NCBI GenBank assembly: GCA_036937835.1
Contig: CM072876.1
Coordinates: 14,317,501 to 14,381,500 of the forward strand
Source of the DNA: Pampus argenteus
Lineage: Eukaryota; Chordata; Actinopteri; Scombriformes; Stromateidae
DNA length: 64,000 bases
Direction: 5' to 3'
Positions 13,832 through 25,308 of this stretch are shown piece by piece. The notes beneath the pieces were generated by a model. It did not search any database, was not told the origin of the DNA, and saw only the letters and a program-made list of their open reading frames with translations. Position numbers and translations under genes: made by a program. Numbering within the stretch: position 1 is the stretch's first letter; the number at the start of each line of letters is the position of its first letter.

Positions 13832-15207
13832 AGAAACATGCAAGCATGGAAAACAGTGCAACGCGTTTTAAAGCTCATCTGCAAACTGATTCTGTCAGGG
13901 AGACTTAGTGACGTGCGGCTGCCTCCTACAGCTTTCCTCCATAACGGCGCCGGTCGGGATCGGCGTTGTGCCGTCCACCAGGGAGAAGGAGAGGCGGCGG
14001 GCTCTAAATAGAGCCTCCCTCGGTTAAATATTAACACTCGCCTTCCTCTGACAGAGAGCAGCCCGCCATGTCGCCTTCCATCACCACTATAGGGAGATGC
14101 AACATAGCATAGCACTCAACCACACACACACACAGAAACACACAAACACAACACAAGAGTGTGTACAAAACAAATACTCTCAAATCAAGTTATATATATG
14201 TGCTTTGAAAGGTTGATGGCATTTTCTTTCCAACATTATAAAGGCAAATAGTCTTATTTTATAGCAAAAGAGCACATGAAGCCACAGCTTTTTAGTATTC
14301 AAGCCAGAACATGTTCACACCTTCTGAAAAAAAAAGAAGTTTTTTGAATATCTTTGGGGATATTTCCATGTTCAAACCCTTTGCAGCATTCAAATTTTCT
14401 ACAAAGAATGAGGAAAACATCCTCTGAGGCAGCTGTCAAAGCATCATGTGACAATACACCTGTCCATTAAAAAGCCACACTAATCAAATGTGATGGCTCA
14501 GCAGCAGGATGAGGCGTGTTTCACTGCAGGTTTCCACTAACCTGCAATATCAGAGTAACCTCTCACACACACACACACACACACACACACAGCATAACCA
14601 ATGGGAAGTTATTGCTTTGAATGAGTCGGATGTGTGCGTGGAAGCGACAGATGATCTTTCTCATTATCGGGGATGTGAAACAGAAGAAGGAAGGATTGAC
14701 TTATCTGACCAGTCAAAGAAAAGCAGTGTGTGCAATATGTCACTTCACACTATAGAGACTTATTGAATATAATACCGTCCTTTTAAAGAAAAGATGATAT
14801 CGAGTCACGCTGTGTTTCATGTCTTGTATGGCATGTAGGGAAATATTGTGGCAAGATACGCTGAAATTGTTGCATACATTTTTGAGTTTTAGAACTTGTC
14901 GCTGCTACTGAATGTGTTCAGTGCTAATCACAAATGTTAATATATATATATATTAATCAATATTCATGAAATTGTAGTTCCAAAAAAATGCTAATAACTC
15001 AAAGTCCTGGTATATTTGCAATAGATAGTTTTATTACATGAAACAAGCCTCTCATATTAACACAGCATGTTAGTGTTAGCAGTTGGTGAGTTACAGGAGA
15101 CTGGAGTTAAAGTAAAGTAGACAGAGCAGCAAAAAGAGGATCCAGATGAGGCAGAGAGGAGAATCATGAAAAAAGCTGACTTCAAAAAGCATTGCTGGAA
15201 ACAGTTT

Positions 15208-15268
<61 letters not shown>
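15208..15268. repeat. (AC)n(TA)n compound microsatellite
   Basis: About 21 nt of AC followed by about 40 nt of TA. Confidence 0.97.
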
Positions 15269-15271
<3 letters not shown>

Positions 15272-16111
15272 AGGTATGGATTTGGCAGAGGTATTACATT
15301 CACATGTTTAATTCATAACTGTTTTCCTTCTTTCTGATCAGAAACATGAAAGAGAGCATTCTGCCCGGAGAAAAAACAAAATGGCTGAACTCATCAATAC
15401 CCCGACAACACTCGGCTGCCTGTTCAGCAGGTGTACGGTGGGAAAGCAGAGAGAAACACCAAACTTCATGAGGACATTTATATCCCAATGGAAGCCCGTG
15501 CAATATTTCTGTAGTGCTTTTACTGGATTGTTTTATTTTTTTATGTGGGATTTATTATTATCTTATTTTCATGTTTTGTCATAGGTGAAAACGCAGACTA
15601 CGAAAATATGTTCTGCAGACGTACTTTCACCGAGACAAAGCACGTGCATTATTTGATGTTTTTTTTTTTTTTATTATTTTGAAAGTGTTTTTATTGATTT
15701 CTAAACCTCATAAAAAAATATAATGTGTCACTCGTGTGTAGGTGCTTCAGCAACGTTCCACCGGTATGCATTACAGCTTAATAGATAAACACATGTATGG
15801 AAAATTATAAAAATATGACTCACTTCACATTAATTATTACACATAAAGTACTGATTTTGTCAGTTTACTATTCTTTAAGAATTATATAATGTGTATACAC
15901 GACAAATTGGCCTTTGATACCTTATAATACATTATAATAATGAAATTATATCAGCCTGTTTTACTCCAAAAATGCAAAAATGATACGGTATAAATAAAAC
16001 TTATATGACTTAAATATGTTTAAGAAGGAGAAAGTGCTACGTGTACATTTAGATGATTCAATAAGGGCACCTGAAGACATTAATGCTGAGTTTCTTTCTT
16101 TTTGAGTCTGA

Positions 16112-16720
16112 TAAGTTTCAAGATAATACTCAAGTCATTTGAGACAAGTTCAAGTACATTTTTGAGGCACTTGAGAAAAAAATTCAGGTCATAAATAACT
16201 TGAGACACGTCCAAGTCAAGTCTCTCCTAGTAAGTCTGAAGTTCAATGTGAAGTAGTTAAGCAAACGTCTCAGTCAAGTCCCAATAATTCAAGACACGTC
16301 CAAGGCAGGCAAGAAGTGAGTCTCAACACGTCCAGTCAAGTCCAAGTCAGTCAAAACAAATCTCAGGTCTCAAGTCCAAGTCCATAGTTTCGATTTATTT
16401 AAGACAACTCCCAAGTCAAGTCCCATTTCTGTCAAAATTAATATTTAATAAGTCTGAGGTTATTCAAGACGAGTCCAAATTCAAGTTTCACTTGAAGTCT
16501 CAAGTGATTTGGGTCCACGTCCAAGTCAAGTCCCAAGTAATTCAAGACAAGTCTAAGGCAAGTGTGTCAGAGTAAACCTCAAGTGTCGAGTCTCTAAGGA
16601 CGCGTCCAAGTCAAGTTCAAGGTTGTTTATAGAATGTCCAAGTCGAGCTTAGACGAGTCCATGCTAAGGTCTTGGTCCAAATCAAGTCTCAAGTTATAAA
16701 GGTAATCCCAAGTCAAAACA
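16112..16720. repeat. Degenerate AAGTC-type minisatellite array
   Basis: About 600 bp built from words such as CAAGTCAAGTCCCAAGT, CAAGACAAGTCCAAG and TTCAAGACACGTCCAAG. The core AAGTC or AAGTCC recurs dozens of times, with a longer period of roughly 35-50 bp carrying AATTCAAGAC spacers. Copies are heavily diverged, so the array is old. No reading frame persists through it. Confidence 0.85.
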
Positions 16721-17267
16721 GTCTGTTTTCCCTCAGAGCCACTGAAACCAACTGTTTTCACAGGCTGTGTAATACTTGCTGTGATGAGTAAATTGACTAA
16801 ATATGTAAAATTGATAGCTCTGCTAACATGTAACATACATTTAAATCAGCATTATTGGAAATGATTAGAGATTAGATATGATCACAGTATTTACGCTGCG
16901 GTAACTCCTTGTTGCCCTCCACTCAACCAAAAGAAAAAATGGTTCTCCTGCATTTCACCAGGCTGTATGTCTCCATCCTAACTTATTGCTCTGAAGTATC
17001 GCTTCCATTACAGACGATTAGACCGGCTGAGCCAAAGTGCAACAAACTTCTTGGTTGATTCATTTCATCGCTGGCCTCTGTGTGTCTGTGTGTGTGTGTC
17101 TGGCTGTTATAGTGAAGCCATTAAAAGTTAATCAGAGATGCAGCCATTGCAGCAGAGTGGGGAAGAATTGCCTCTGTCAGTGGCTCCGGGCACAGGAAAT
17201 CATACCGTAGAGAGAGAGAGACAGAGATAGAGAGAGATAGAGATAGAGAGAGAGAGGGGTAGGGGGC

Positions 17268-17302
<35 letters not shown>

Positions 17303-20195
17303 GGCAGTGATAGAGACAGAAAAACACAAGGAAGCAGAGAGGCTGAAAGAAGGAGAGAGAGATTCTCATACTAATGAACCATCACTTCCTTGTCTCAACT
17401 GATGCCCTCCGAATCCCAACATCTGTCCCACCAAACCAAGCCTCATTATGACACCCCTCGACTAACCCCACCCTGCCACCGCTGTACGTACACACACACA
17501 CACACACACACACTTACTCACATACACACCATCCGCGGTCACATCCCGTCAAAAACGCAGGGTGATGGTGGGAAAGGCTGCCCCACTGTAGTTGTCACAT
17601 CACATCTACAGCACGACGGCCGAGGGCATATGCATGTGGTGTGTGTGTGTGTGTGTGTGGTGGTGATGGTGGTGGTGGTGGGGGGTCTAGGTCTGGGGCT
17701 GTGCCTGAGGGCCTTGCCTGCGCTACAAAAGACTCCACTCAACTCCGGTTAGTCCCCCTCACTAGCATATCAGCACTGACGGACTGCACACACACACACA
17801 CACAAATACACACACACATATATACAAAGTGCACTTCAGATAAGTTGAAAGTCACTCTTATTAACCCTTTCTTCCCCGCCAACTGATAAACAGCTTCATA
17901 TTGGTGTGAACAGGAACCATGGCAACGTGCAAGAACAACACCAGACAAAGCGAGCATAGTCTTTGTGTTGCGTTTGCAAGCACCAGTGTGTTACGTGGCG
18001 CTTTGCGCTCATGTACACATGGGAAACTGGTGATGAATGTGTGTAAATGTGTTTAGTAGTGTGTGTGTGCGCGTGTGCGTGTGCTGCGTGCTATCACTCT
18101 CTTGCTAGGGGTGACAGGTTGGTTGGGGACTAATGCAGCACGACGGAACTGAATGTGGCCTCGAGCAAAGCAGCTGCCTGCAGCCAGTCCTCATCTGAGC
18201 TGTCAGACACACACACACACACACACACAACCCATTCCAATGGAGAGAGAGTTTAAGATACACACACACACACATTTATAAACACACTCATGAGCATTAT
18301 AACCCCCGTCACCCCTACTTTTCTGCTTGTGTGGCTTCTAGACAATAATGTCCCTGCCTGGATGAGGTGGTGGACATGACATACCGGCTGCTTTGACTTT
18401 ACACTCGTCAGTTTGTTTCCTGGGGAACCGCAGAAACTCACATCATAAACCGTTGATGAAAGGGTGAAATGAATGAGAATGGTTTTTTTTGTTCATGATA
18501 ATGTACTGTAAATTTTTTCACCCTATACAGACCTGGCTATATAGCCTGAAATAACTGAGGCATAGTCTTTTTAGACCTTTCTATAGTCTTTTGTTTTCTT
18601 AAAATGACACTGTATTGATAATTAGTTCTATTACTTTCCACATACAGTACTGTAGCTACAGGTTGTCAGTAATGCAGTCAATGAGTGTTAGTTAGATTAA
18701 TAAATACGTATTAAATACAGAATAAATAAGTGTTCAGTGTTTTACTTAAAACAGCAACAACGAGACGCATTTTGTTTTGTTTCCGTCTGTCTTGGTGTTC
18801 AATCATCTTGTTATCTCAGATTCTTATCGGGACATGAGGGTCACGAGCCCCAGGTACAATATGATTCAATACATTCCTGTTGCACGATATGACGATAAAA
18901 AAATACTATATAAAACAAATCCAATACAATAAGCGAATATTATATTCTGATATACCTTATGAATGTAGATGTTATCAATAGCACAATACAATACAAAAGA
19001 GAATTCATGCCAAATTTCCTCTGCGTAAAGACGGTTTTACACTCCAAGACAGTAAAACAGGTTGAATTCATTACAAAATATATAACAGGTCAATAAATAC
19101 TGTGTTTACAAAATGTGGTCATCTTTATCTAGTATGAGTCATGGACTCTCCCTTGAGCTGGATGAAAACGGGACAGATTCAGTATGATTACTGCTGAGTG
19201 GAGGGCTCTGAGGAGCAGAAGCATAATGAAAAACACACTGCTGGTCACAGTTGCCCTGCAACGTTGCCTCAAAATGTTGCCGGTGGCCACCAGTATCTAC
19301 CCCTCACTTAGCTTAGATTCTCCGCTTCTGCTCGACCTATATTTAGCCCCGGTGGGACTTCAGTGATTATACTAATCTCTCCAGAAATCCACCATTTTTC
19401 TCTGCAGGCTGGCAAAAGTTGGCAGCCGTCTGTATTGTATAACAAAGCAGGGTTCCCTTTAGAGGTTAAACAAGGAAGTAAGTGGCTTTGTTGTTGTGTT
19501 TCTACATCTAAGATTAAGAATGCTATGAACAAACTTCTCAGTAAACCGGGCTTAGAATAAAGGAAGAGAGGATGTGTTTATCTGTCAGAAGAAGTTTATT
19601 TTAGTCTGTGTTCATCATTTGAGACGAGTTGGGTTTAGATGAAAATGAGGAGAAGGATTTATTCATGGTGTGATCAATACAGCAATATCTTAAAAATAAA
19701 AAAAATACACTTGACCTTCATTTTACCCAGACTGCCCTCACACTTCTTTTAAAAGATACGTGGACATTTTAACACTTTGCCGTGTTTATTTATTTTATCT
19801 TATTTTATATATATATATATGTGTGTATATATATAGTCTGTAATGTGGGGGACACTTTTTTGGGGCTGACGTTCAACTACCCCCATGTTTACATCAGAGC
19901 CAGGGTGGTTGCCATGGAGACGGAGTGCCCCTCTTAACTGGTGCACTCAGGAATAATGCATTGTTGAACAGTGCCTGAGGCTACGCACACACACACACCC
20001 ATACACACACACTAATCCTTAACATCTGCTATAGCGTATGTGTTTATGTGTGTGTGTGTGTGTGCATGTGGGTGTATTTGTGCATGCGCATAAAAAGCAC
20101 ATCAGTGCTTCACCCTGCAAATTCATTGATAATCAGAGTTAAGGTGGACTCCATTAGGTTCACTGGTATTTGCCTTCAGCAGTATGTCCATATAC

Positions 20196-20230
<35 letters not shown>

Positions 20231-20292
20231 TGGTCAAAGTCACGGTGGGGGTGAGTGAGGACTGACATATGTGAGCCTTTTTCATACTACTG

Positions 20293-20311
20293 GTGCTCCC
20301 TCTAGTGGCCG
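20293..20311 (-). promoter_or_regulatory. CTCF-like binding motif
   Basis: On the minus strand the sequence reads CGGCCACTAGAGGGAGCAC, a close match to the CTCF core (CCASYAGRKGGC) with one mismatch in the core. Occupancy cannot be known from sequence. Confidence 0.45.
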
Positions 20312-22809
20312 GTGACCCTTACTGCTCACACAAACACAAACACACACCACACACTACACACACACACCATTGAGGGTAAGAAAAATAGCTGAAAGAGGAT
20401 AAAAATGAGCACGATGACAGATAATCGGGGACCATTTTTAAAGTATCTTTATATTCAGAGAAGTGATCGCACTTTTAGAAGCTGGAGCGTCACCAGGGGA
20501 CCAGAAAGCTTCCTGTGGTGAAGGAGATCGAGCTGCTGACTGGCACTTTGGAGAAGATCTCAAACTGGGCTTATTCGGAGTCCAGACAGATCCTGTTGGG
20601 AATCAGGTACTCGTCCTGAGGCGTTGTACCTGCAATAATTACCCTGCTCTGGAAATAAGTTCATAAGGGACTTACAGCCCAGAAAGCACCCATAGTATGG
20701 GCAGGCTCCAAGGACAGAACCAACACCATTAGTAAGTTTCAACTTGCTTCTGAGGAGCCAAAGTTTATATCCACTGAGGCTTATCAGCTGCAGTGTGGAA
20801 CAAGCCAAATATGAGCAATAAAAAGCCAGTTAAAGAATAGTGAGATGTTTTTAAAAGTATAATTGGGACAGAGCATCTCGAGTTGGAAAGTCTGAGGTGT
20901 GTGTGGGGCGGAGGAAATTAAAAACCTGAGTCGACCTCAACTAATAGAATCAGACAAAAACAGAATTAGATTCCTGCACTGTTTAACAAGTAATTCCTGC
21001 TTGAAATTTGCAAAGATCTTATCTTTTATGCATGCACGCTACATTTAGGTGATGCACTCCTTGTTTGCAGCCTCCCAGTACCAACAACTATTTTCTTTTG
21101 TGTGTTGTTATTGCTTTGCCAACATTAGGCTGCTCCTTTCATGGCAATGAACCTTGTTTAAATTTGAATGTGAATTTGAATTTTAGAGGATAAATGAGGG
21201 AGGGGATGAGGGGTGAGAGGAAAAGAAAGTGGGGAGAGAGGGAGAGAGAGAGAGGTTGTCAGTTGCCTGTCTGTGTTTAATGGAGGTCCCTGGTGTCGCC
21301 CTCGGGCTCCTTCACTTCACAATTAATGGAGGATCTCTCTGGGGAAAGCCATGCTTCTCAATAACACCTACACACACACACTCTCTCTCTCTCTCACATG
21401 CACGTACACACCTAGCAGTAAACCTTCTGGTTTAGCTGAACTCTGCACCGGAGCACCGCCTCAACGTGAGCCCCATCTCAGAGGTTGTGCTGTGGCTCCT
21501 GAGCAACGCTGGCTGCTGGTTTGTCTATTCAGACTCTGAACTGGGTCTGTTCATGGCAGCATCACCAGCCGCCGTACTGAGCCCCACACAGGGAGGTAAT
21601 GGAAGAGGGGGTGGGGGTGGTGGAAGATGGTATGGAGATGAGAGGAGGTAAAGGAGGACTGGAAGGAAGGAGCGAAATGCTTTTTCCTCAGAACTCAGGG
21701 TTGATTATATCTCTGCTCTGATCTGTCCGCTTTGGTTTATCTCCCAGATCTGCACCAGAGCAGGTCCCGTTGTGGCTTCATATGTGTGTGTGTGTGTGTG
21801 TGTATGTGTACGTGTGTGTGTGTGTGTGTGTGATGATATGTTTGAACCACTCAAAACGCCAGAGACGACTTTTATACGATACTGTAATAACAAGACACAC
21901 TGCGTTGCAGTGTTAGTAGACTACATTTACTTACGACTTATATATTATACTTAAATGTGTCTGAACTAAACCTTCAACAATTAAGAGAAGGTTGGTTTCA
22001 ACAAGATAGAAGCTAAAAACAAAAAAGAAAAAATACACATTACGCCCACAGATGTCATTCTTGTCACTTTGGTTCATTAGAGTGACTTTGACTTCTTGAC
22101 TGCAAACAATCCCTTGAGGACTTTAAATCAACTCAACCATCTCATTGTTTTAGCTAAACAACTACCGTAAATGGAAAATCCCACATCAAGATTATCTCCA
22201 AAAATCTCTTCACTTGTGTCTTGGATCAAGGCTCATCTGTCCACATCATATATGTTATTGACATAATGACAAGTTTTATTTTGGAATTTTGTTGTCTTAA
22301 ATCATAACATCTTCATGAATAAACTGTCTATATACATACACACACACACATATGAGGTTTATTATTTTTAATGTGATTATGGTTGAGGTACAGATTAAGA
22401 AATACATTAATAGTAATAGGAATAAATAAATATAGTGTTGATATAATCCATGAAATTTAAGATTAGAGAAATTAAGGTTTATAATCCATAAACCTGAGAT
22501 TAGATTTAATGTTCAGGTTATCTGTATAATCCATGGGTTTATGTCTGTGCAGGTTTTGTTATGATATATGAAGATAATTTTAGGGTTAAATTTAAGGCTG
22601 GAATTTTCCTCTATGATGTAGAGCGTTGAATGAAGAATTAGACTTACAAACAGGGAGGCTGATATAAGGGTTAACAGATTAAAGTAGACTTTTGCTCTAA
22701 AATCCTTTTAATTAAGTCTAGGATTTAGTTTAATCTGTGGTGTTGAGGTTAGTCTTAATTCAGATCTGTGTTTATGATCAAGCTTTTGTTAATTAATTGT
22801 CTTTATAAT

Positions 22810-23085
22810 TATGATGACTTCCCTTTGATGCCATTTCCTGCCACATCTCCCACCCCTGGATATGAGTACCGCAGGCTCTGATTGGTGGGCTACGATTCTT
22901 CACCTGGACACTGCTGCTTTTACCATTTGCATATTCATCAGATGGCTCATGAATATTGATGAGCTGACTGCGGGCGCAGTGGGTGCCCACTGGCTGCAGG
23001 GCATTGTGGGAAATTAGCCGCATCACTAATTGTGATCCGTCGCCCCTTGAGTGTGTCAATCAAAATCAGGAAGGATGATACTTTT
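22810..23085. promoter_or_regulatory. Candidate conserved enhancer with POU and PBX/homeodomain motifs
   Basis: A repeat-free block of balanced composition. It contains a perfect octamer ATTTGCAT (22925-22932), the nearby pair ATTCATCAGATG and CATGAATATTGATGAG, CACTAATTGTGAT (homeodomain core TAATTG) and TGTCAATCAAA (PBX-type TGTCAATCA). The density of developmental factor motifs next to a developmental gene suggests an enhancer. No alignment could be run. Confidence 0.4.
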
Positions 23086-23149
23086 GGGGGCACCTGTAGC
23101 TCCAAATATGTATGCATGAAGAGATGGAGAGAGATTGAGGGAGAATATA

Positions 23150-23152
<3 letters not shown>

Positions 23153-23212
<60 letters not shown>
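23153..23212. repeat. (GT)n followed by (GC)n tract
   Basis: About 48 nt of GT followed by GCGCGCGC, an alternating purine-pyrimidine run. Confidence 0.97.
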
Positions 23213-23213
<1 letters not shown>

Positions 23214-23235
23214 TCCATGGCCACAAGACCACTCC

Positions 23236-23249
23236 GTTGCCATGGTAAC
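23236..23249. promoter_or_regulatory. RFX X-box motif
   Basis: GTTGCCATGGTAAC, a nearly perfect inverted repeat matching the RFX X-box (GTTRCC-N2-GGYAAC). Related sites occur at 19908-19921 and elsewhere in the window. Confidence 0.5.
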
Positions 23250-23525
23250 CTCTACCATCAGAGCACACAAGGCTAAGGCCTGGGATCTCAAAGAGAGTGA
23301 TGGAGTGAGGTTGAGAAATAAAATGAGCTATGTAGACAAGATGATATCTATCCATCTATCTATCTATGGTGTTACTGAAACAAAGATCCCAGTATGGTGA
23401 TATAAAAGGAGCCTTTACATTAAATACTCACAACAAGTCAACATCTTGGTAGGTGGTAATGTCTAATAAGTGTTTTGAGGGCACAGCAGTGGTAAAATGT
23501 CCATGTAGTATAGTAAATAACAGAT

Positions 23526-24340
23526 TTAAAGGATAAGTTTGGCAATATTCTGTATTTTTCTTATTGTCAACAAATGCCAAGAAGAGATCAAAACCAATAA
23601 CGAATTGATCGTACTACTAACGACTATTGTTTGTGCTTAAGCCCCACAGCTTCATTTTATATGTCTTAGAGGTCTACGATTAAAAGCACATCAGTGTCCA
23701 CACTGTTGCACTGGGTTCATTACTATATACTACTATTTCTTTAGCAGATCCCGAATCCATGTTCTGGTACCATAAATAATCAGAAGATCATAAAATCTGT
23801 GGTTGAACATAGTCAACAACAAACACACTGCTAATGTTTGTAGCCTAATGTTTGATGACAACTACATAGTATTCATTCTAGAGGATTGTTGAAGATCATG
23901 AGTACCACTCTTGGGCGAGTTGGTGACCTACTGTAGTCACAATATCTGTCTGAGCTACTTTCTACTGCTAGCAATAAGTATACAAATTATATTTAAAAGA
24001 CATGTTTGCACCATTGACTTCAGGCTAACTATGCCTCTATAGCGGAGCAGTGTATTTGCTGGACACTGATGGCTTGCAATTGGTCAACGGCACATATTTG
24101 TGTGTTAAAGTCAAAATCAAAGTTGAACTTAGCTTGAAAAATTTGCAAACAAATCCACTGATTACAGTGATTCCATTGAAATTACAATGTTTCCATTTTA
24201 AATGCAGCGTGGACATTAGGGCATTATTTTGCCTTTATAAGTAATTACATTTCTATGCATGACCCCTCTTTTAAATTAACTATATTTTCAGTTGGAACCA
24301 ATGGGGTTAGAGGCACAAAAATAGTAGCCTTATCCTTTAA
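23526..24340. mobile_element. Non-autonomous DNA transposon-like element with 12 bp terminal inverted repeats
   Basis: The left end TTAAAGGATAAG (23526-23537) is matched exactly in inverted form at the right end, CTTATCCTTTAA (24329-24340). The 815 bp interior has no long open frame and contains phrases familiar from teleost repeats (CAACAAATGCCAAGAAGAGA). No clear target duplication is visible, so the family is not assigned. Confidence 0.6.
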
Positions 24341-25249
24341 TGTAATCTTTTACTCCCAGTAAAATCTATATCAAAACCCTATACTGGTTAAACTCAAATG
24401 CTATGAAATTCAGTACCAACAATGTGTGAATAGAACCCTGCTGTTTTGCCTTCATTATTTGTTAGAAATTGACTGATACTCCTGGTGTGAGGATGCACAG
24501 GATGTGGCTCCTCACAATAAGACACTATAGGATATGCTGCAACATACGATATATTGAAATATGCATGTGATATCCACTATGCATTCAAAAGCTATGACCA
24601 AGAAGATATTTCCATGATATATTTATAACTTATCCTTGTCTCTTATCCATCCTCCCTGTAGTGTATCAGTGTTTTCCTTATATATGGTGACGTTTATACT
24701 TAAATGATGTATCTGCCACAACAAATTGTGATTGCACCATCGAGAATTCAAATAAAAATATATACATATGCCAAAGCGCTCAGAAAACAGCATGACACAT
24801 ATTATAGATGTGCTAAAACTACACGTCATCTTGCATTTTTACCGCTTGATGTGGCGCTTTTTGACATTCCTGCGTGTGTGTGTATGTGTGTGTGTGTTCA
24901 GGGACAAAGCATTCAGTGTTATTTCACCATTCTCTCTTTTCCTTTTTTTTTTTTTCTTGAGTGGAAGTTTCCAGAACTGTGTCTTGATGAATTGCATGGC
25001 CCGGTTTGGAAGTGTAAGATACAACAGTGTATTGCAGGTGAGTGAAGTCATTAATATTTCCTCTGTATCAATATCACTGGTGGAATGGTGTAAAAAAAAA
25101 TTTATGTGTGTGTGTGTGTGTGCGCGCACTTCAGATTGACAGGTGGATGATCTCAGTGAGTAGCGCACCCTGGGATAGACTGCATAATCAGGGAGACAAA
25201 GGAGCAGAGGAAGAGACGAAGAGAGAGAGAGAGTAAGTGAATGTGTGTG

Positions 25250-25266
25250 AGAGAGAGAGAGGGAGA

Positions 25267-25306
<40 letters not shown>
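25250..25306. repeat. (GA)n microsatellite
   Basis: GA repeat with GGGAGAG interruptions. Confidence 0.97.

Positions 25307-25308
<2 letters not shown>

Larger units (their letters stand above)
7461..16111. other. Upstream intergenic DNA, no gene seen
   Basis: Unique AT-rich DNA broken by microsatellites, listed separately or here (13794-13829, 14563-14591). Repeat-poor, motif-rich segments at about 7970-8170, 11180-11390, 12020-12190 and 13890-14100 may be conserved non-coding elements. A SINE-like tail fragment may lie at about 8370-8435. No exon with protein similarity was recognised. Confidence 0.65.
16721..23525. other. Upstream intergenic DNA, no gene seen
   Basis: Unique DNA with many microsatellites: GA 17209-17256, TG 17268-17300, AC 17493-17513, TG 17641-17659, TG 20199-20229, TG 21783-21832 and TG 23153-23212. 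The 20460-20820 segment is repeat-poor and unrecognised. A loose array with a period near 42 bp built on ATAATCCAT lies at about 22440-22540. Around 18830-19080 there may be an old transposon fragment. No exon was recognised. Confidence 0.65.

Noticed and set aside
20460..20820. Repeat-poor segment with 60-80-codon frames on both strands, possible retrocopy
   Set aside because: Neither frame resembles a known protein, and no poly-A tail or flanking duplication is visible.
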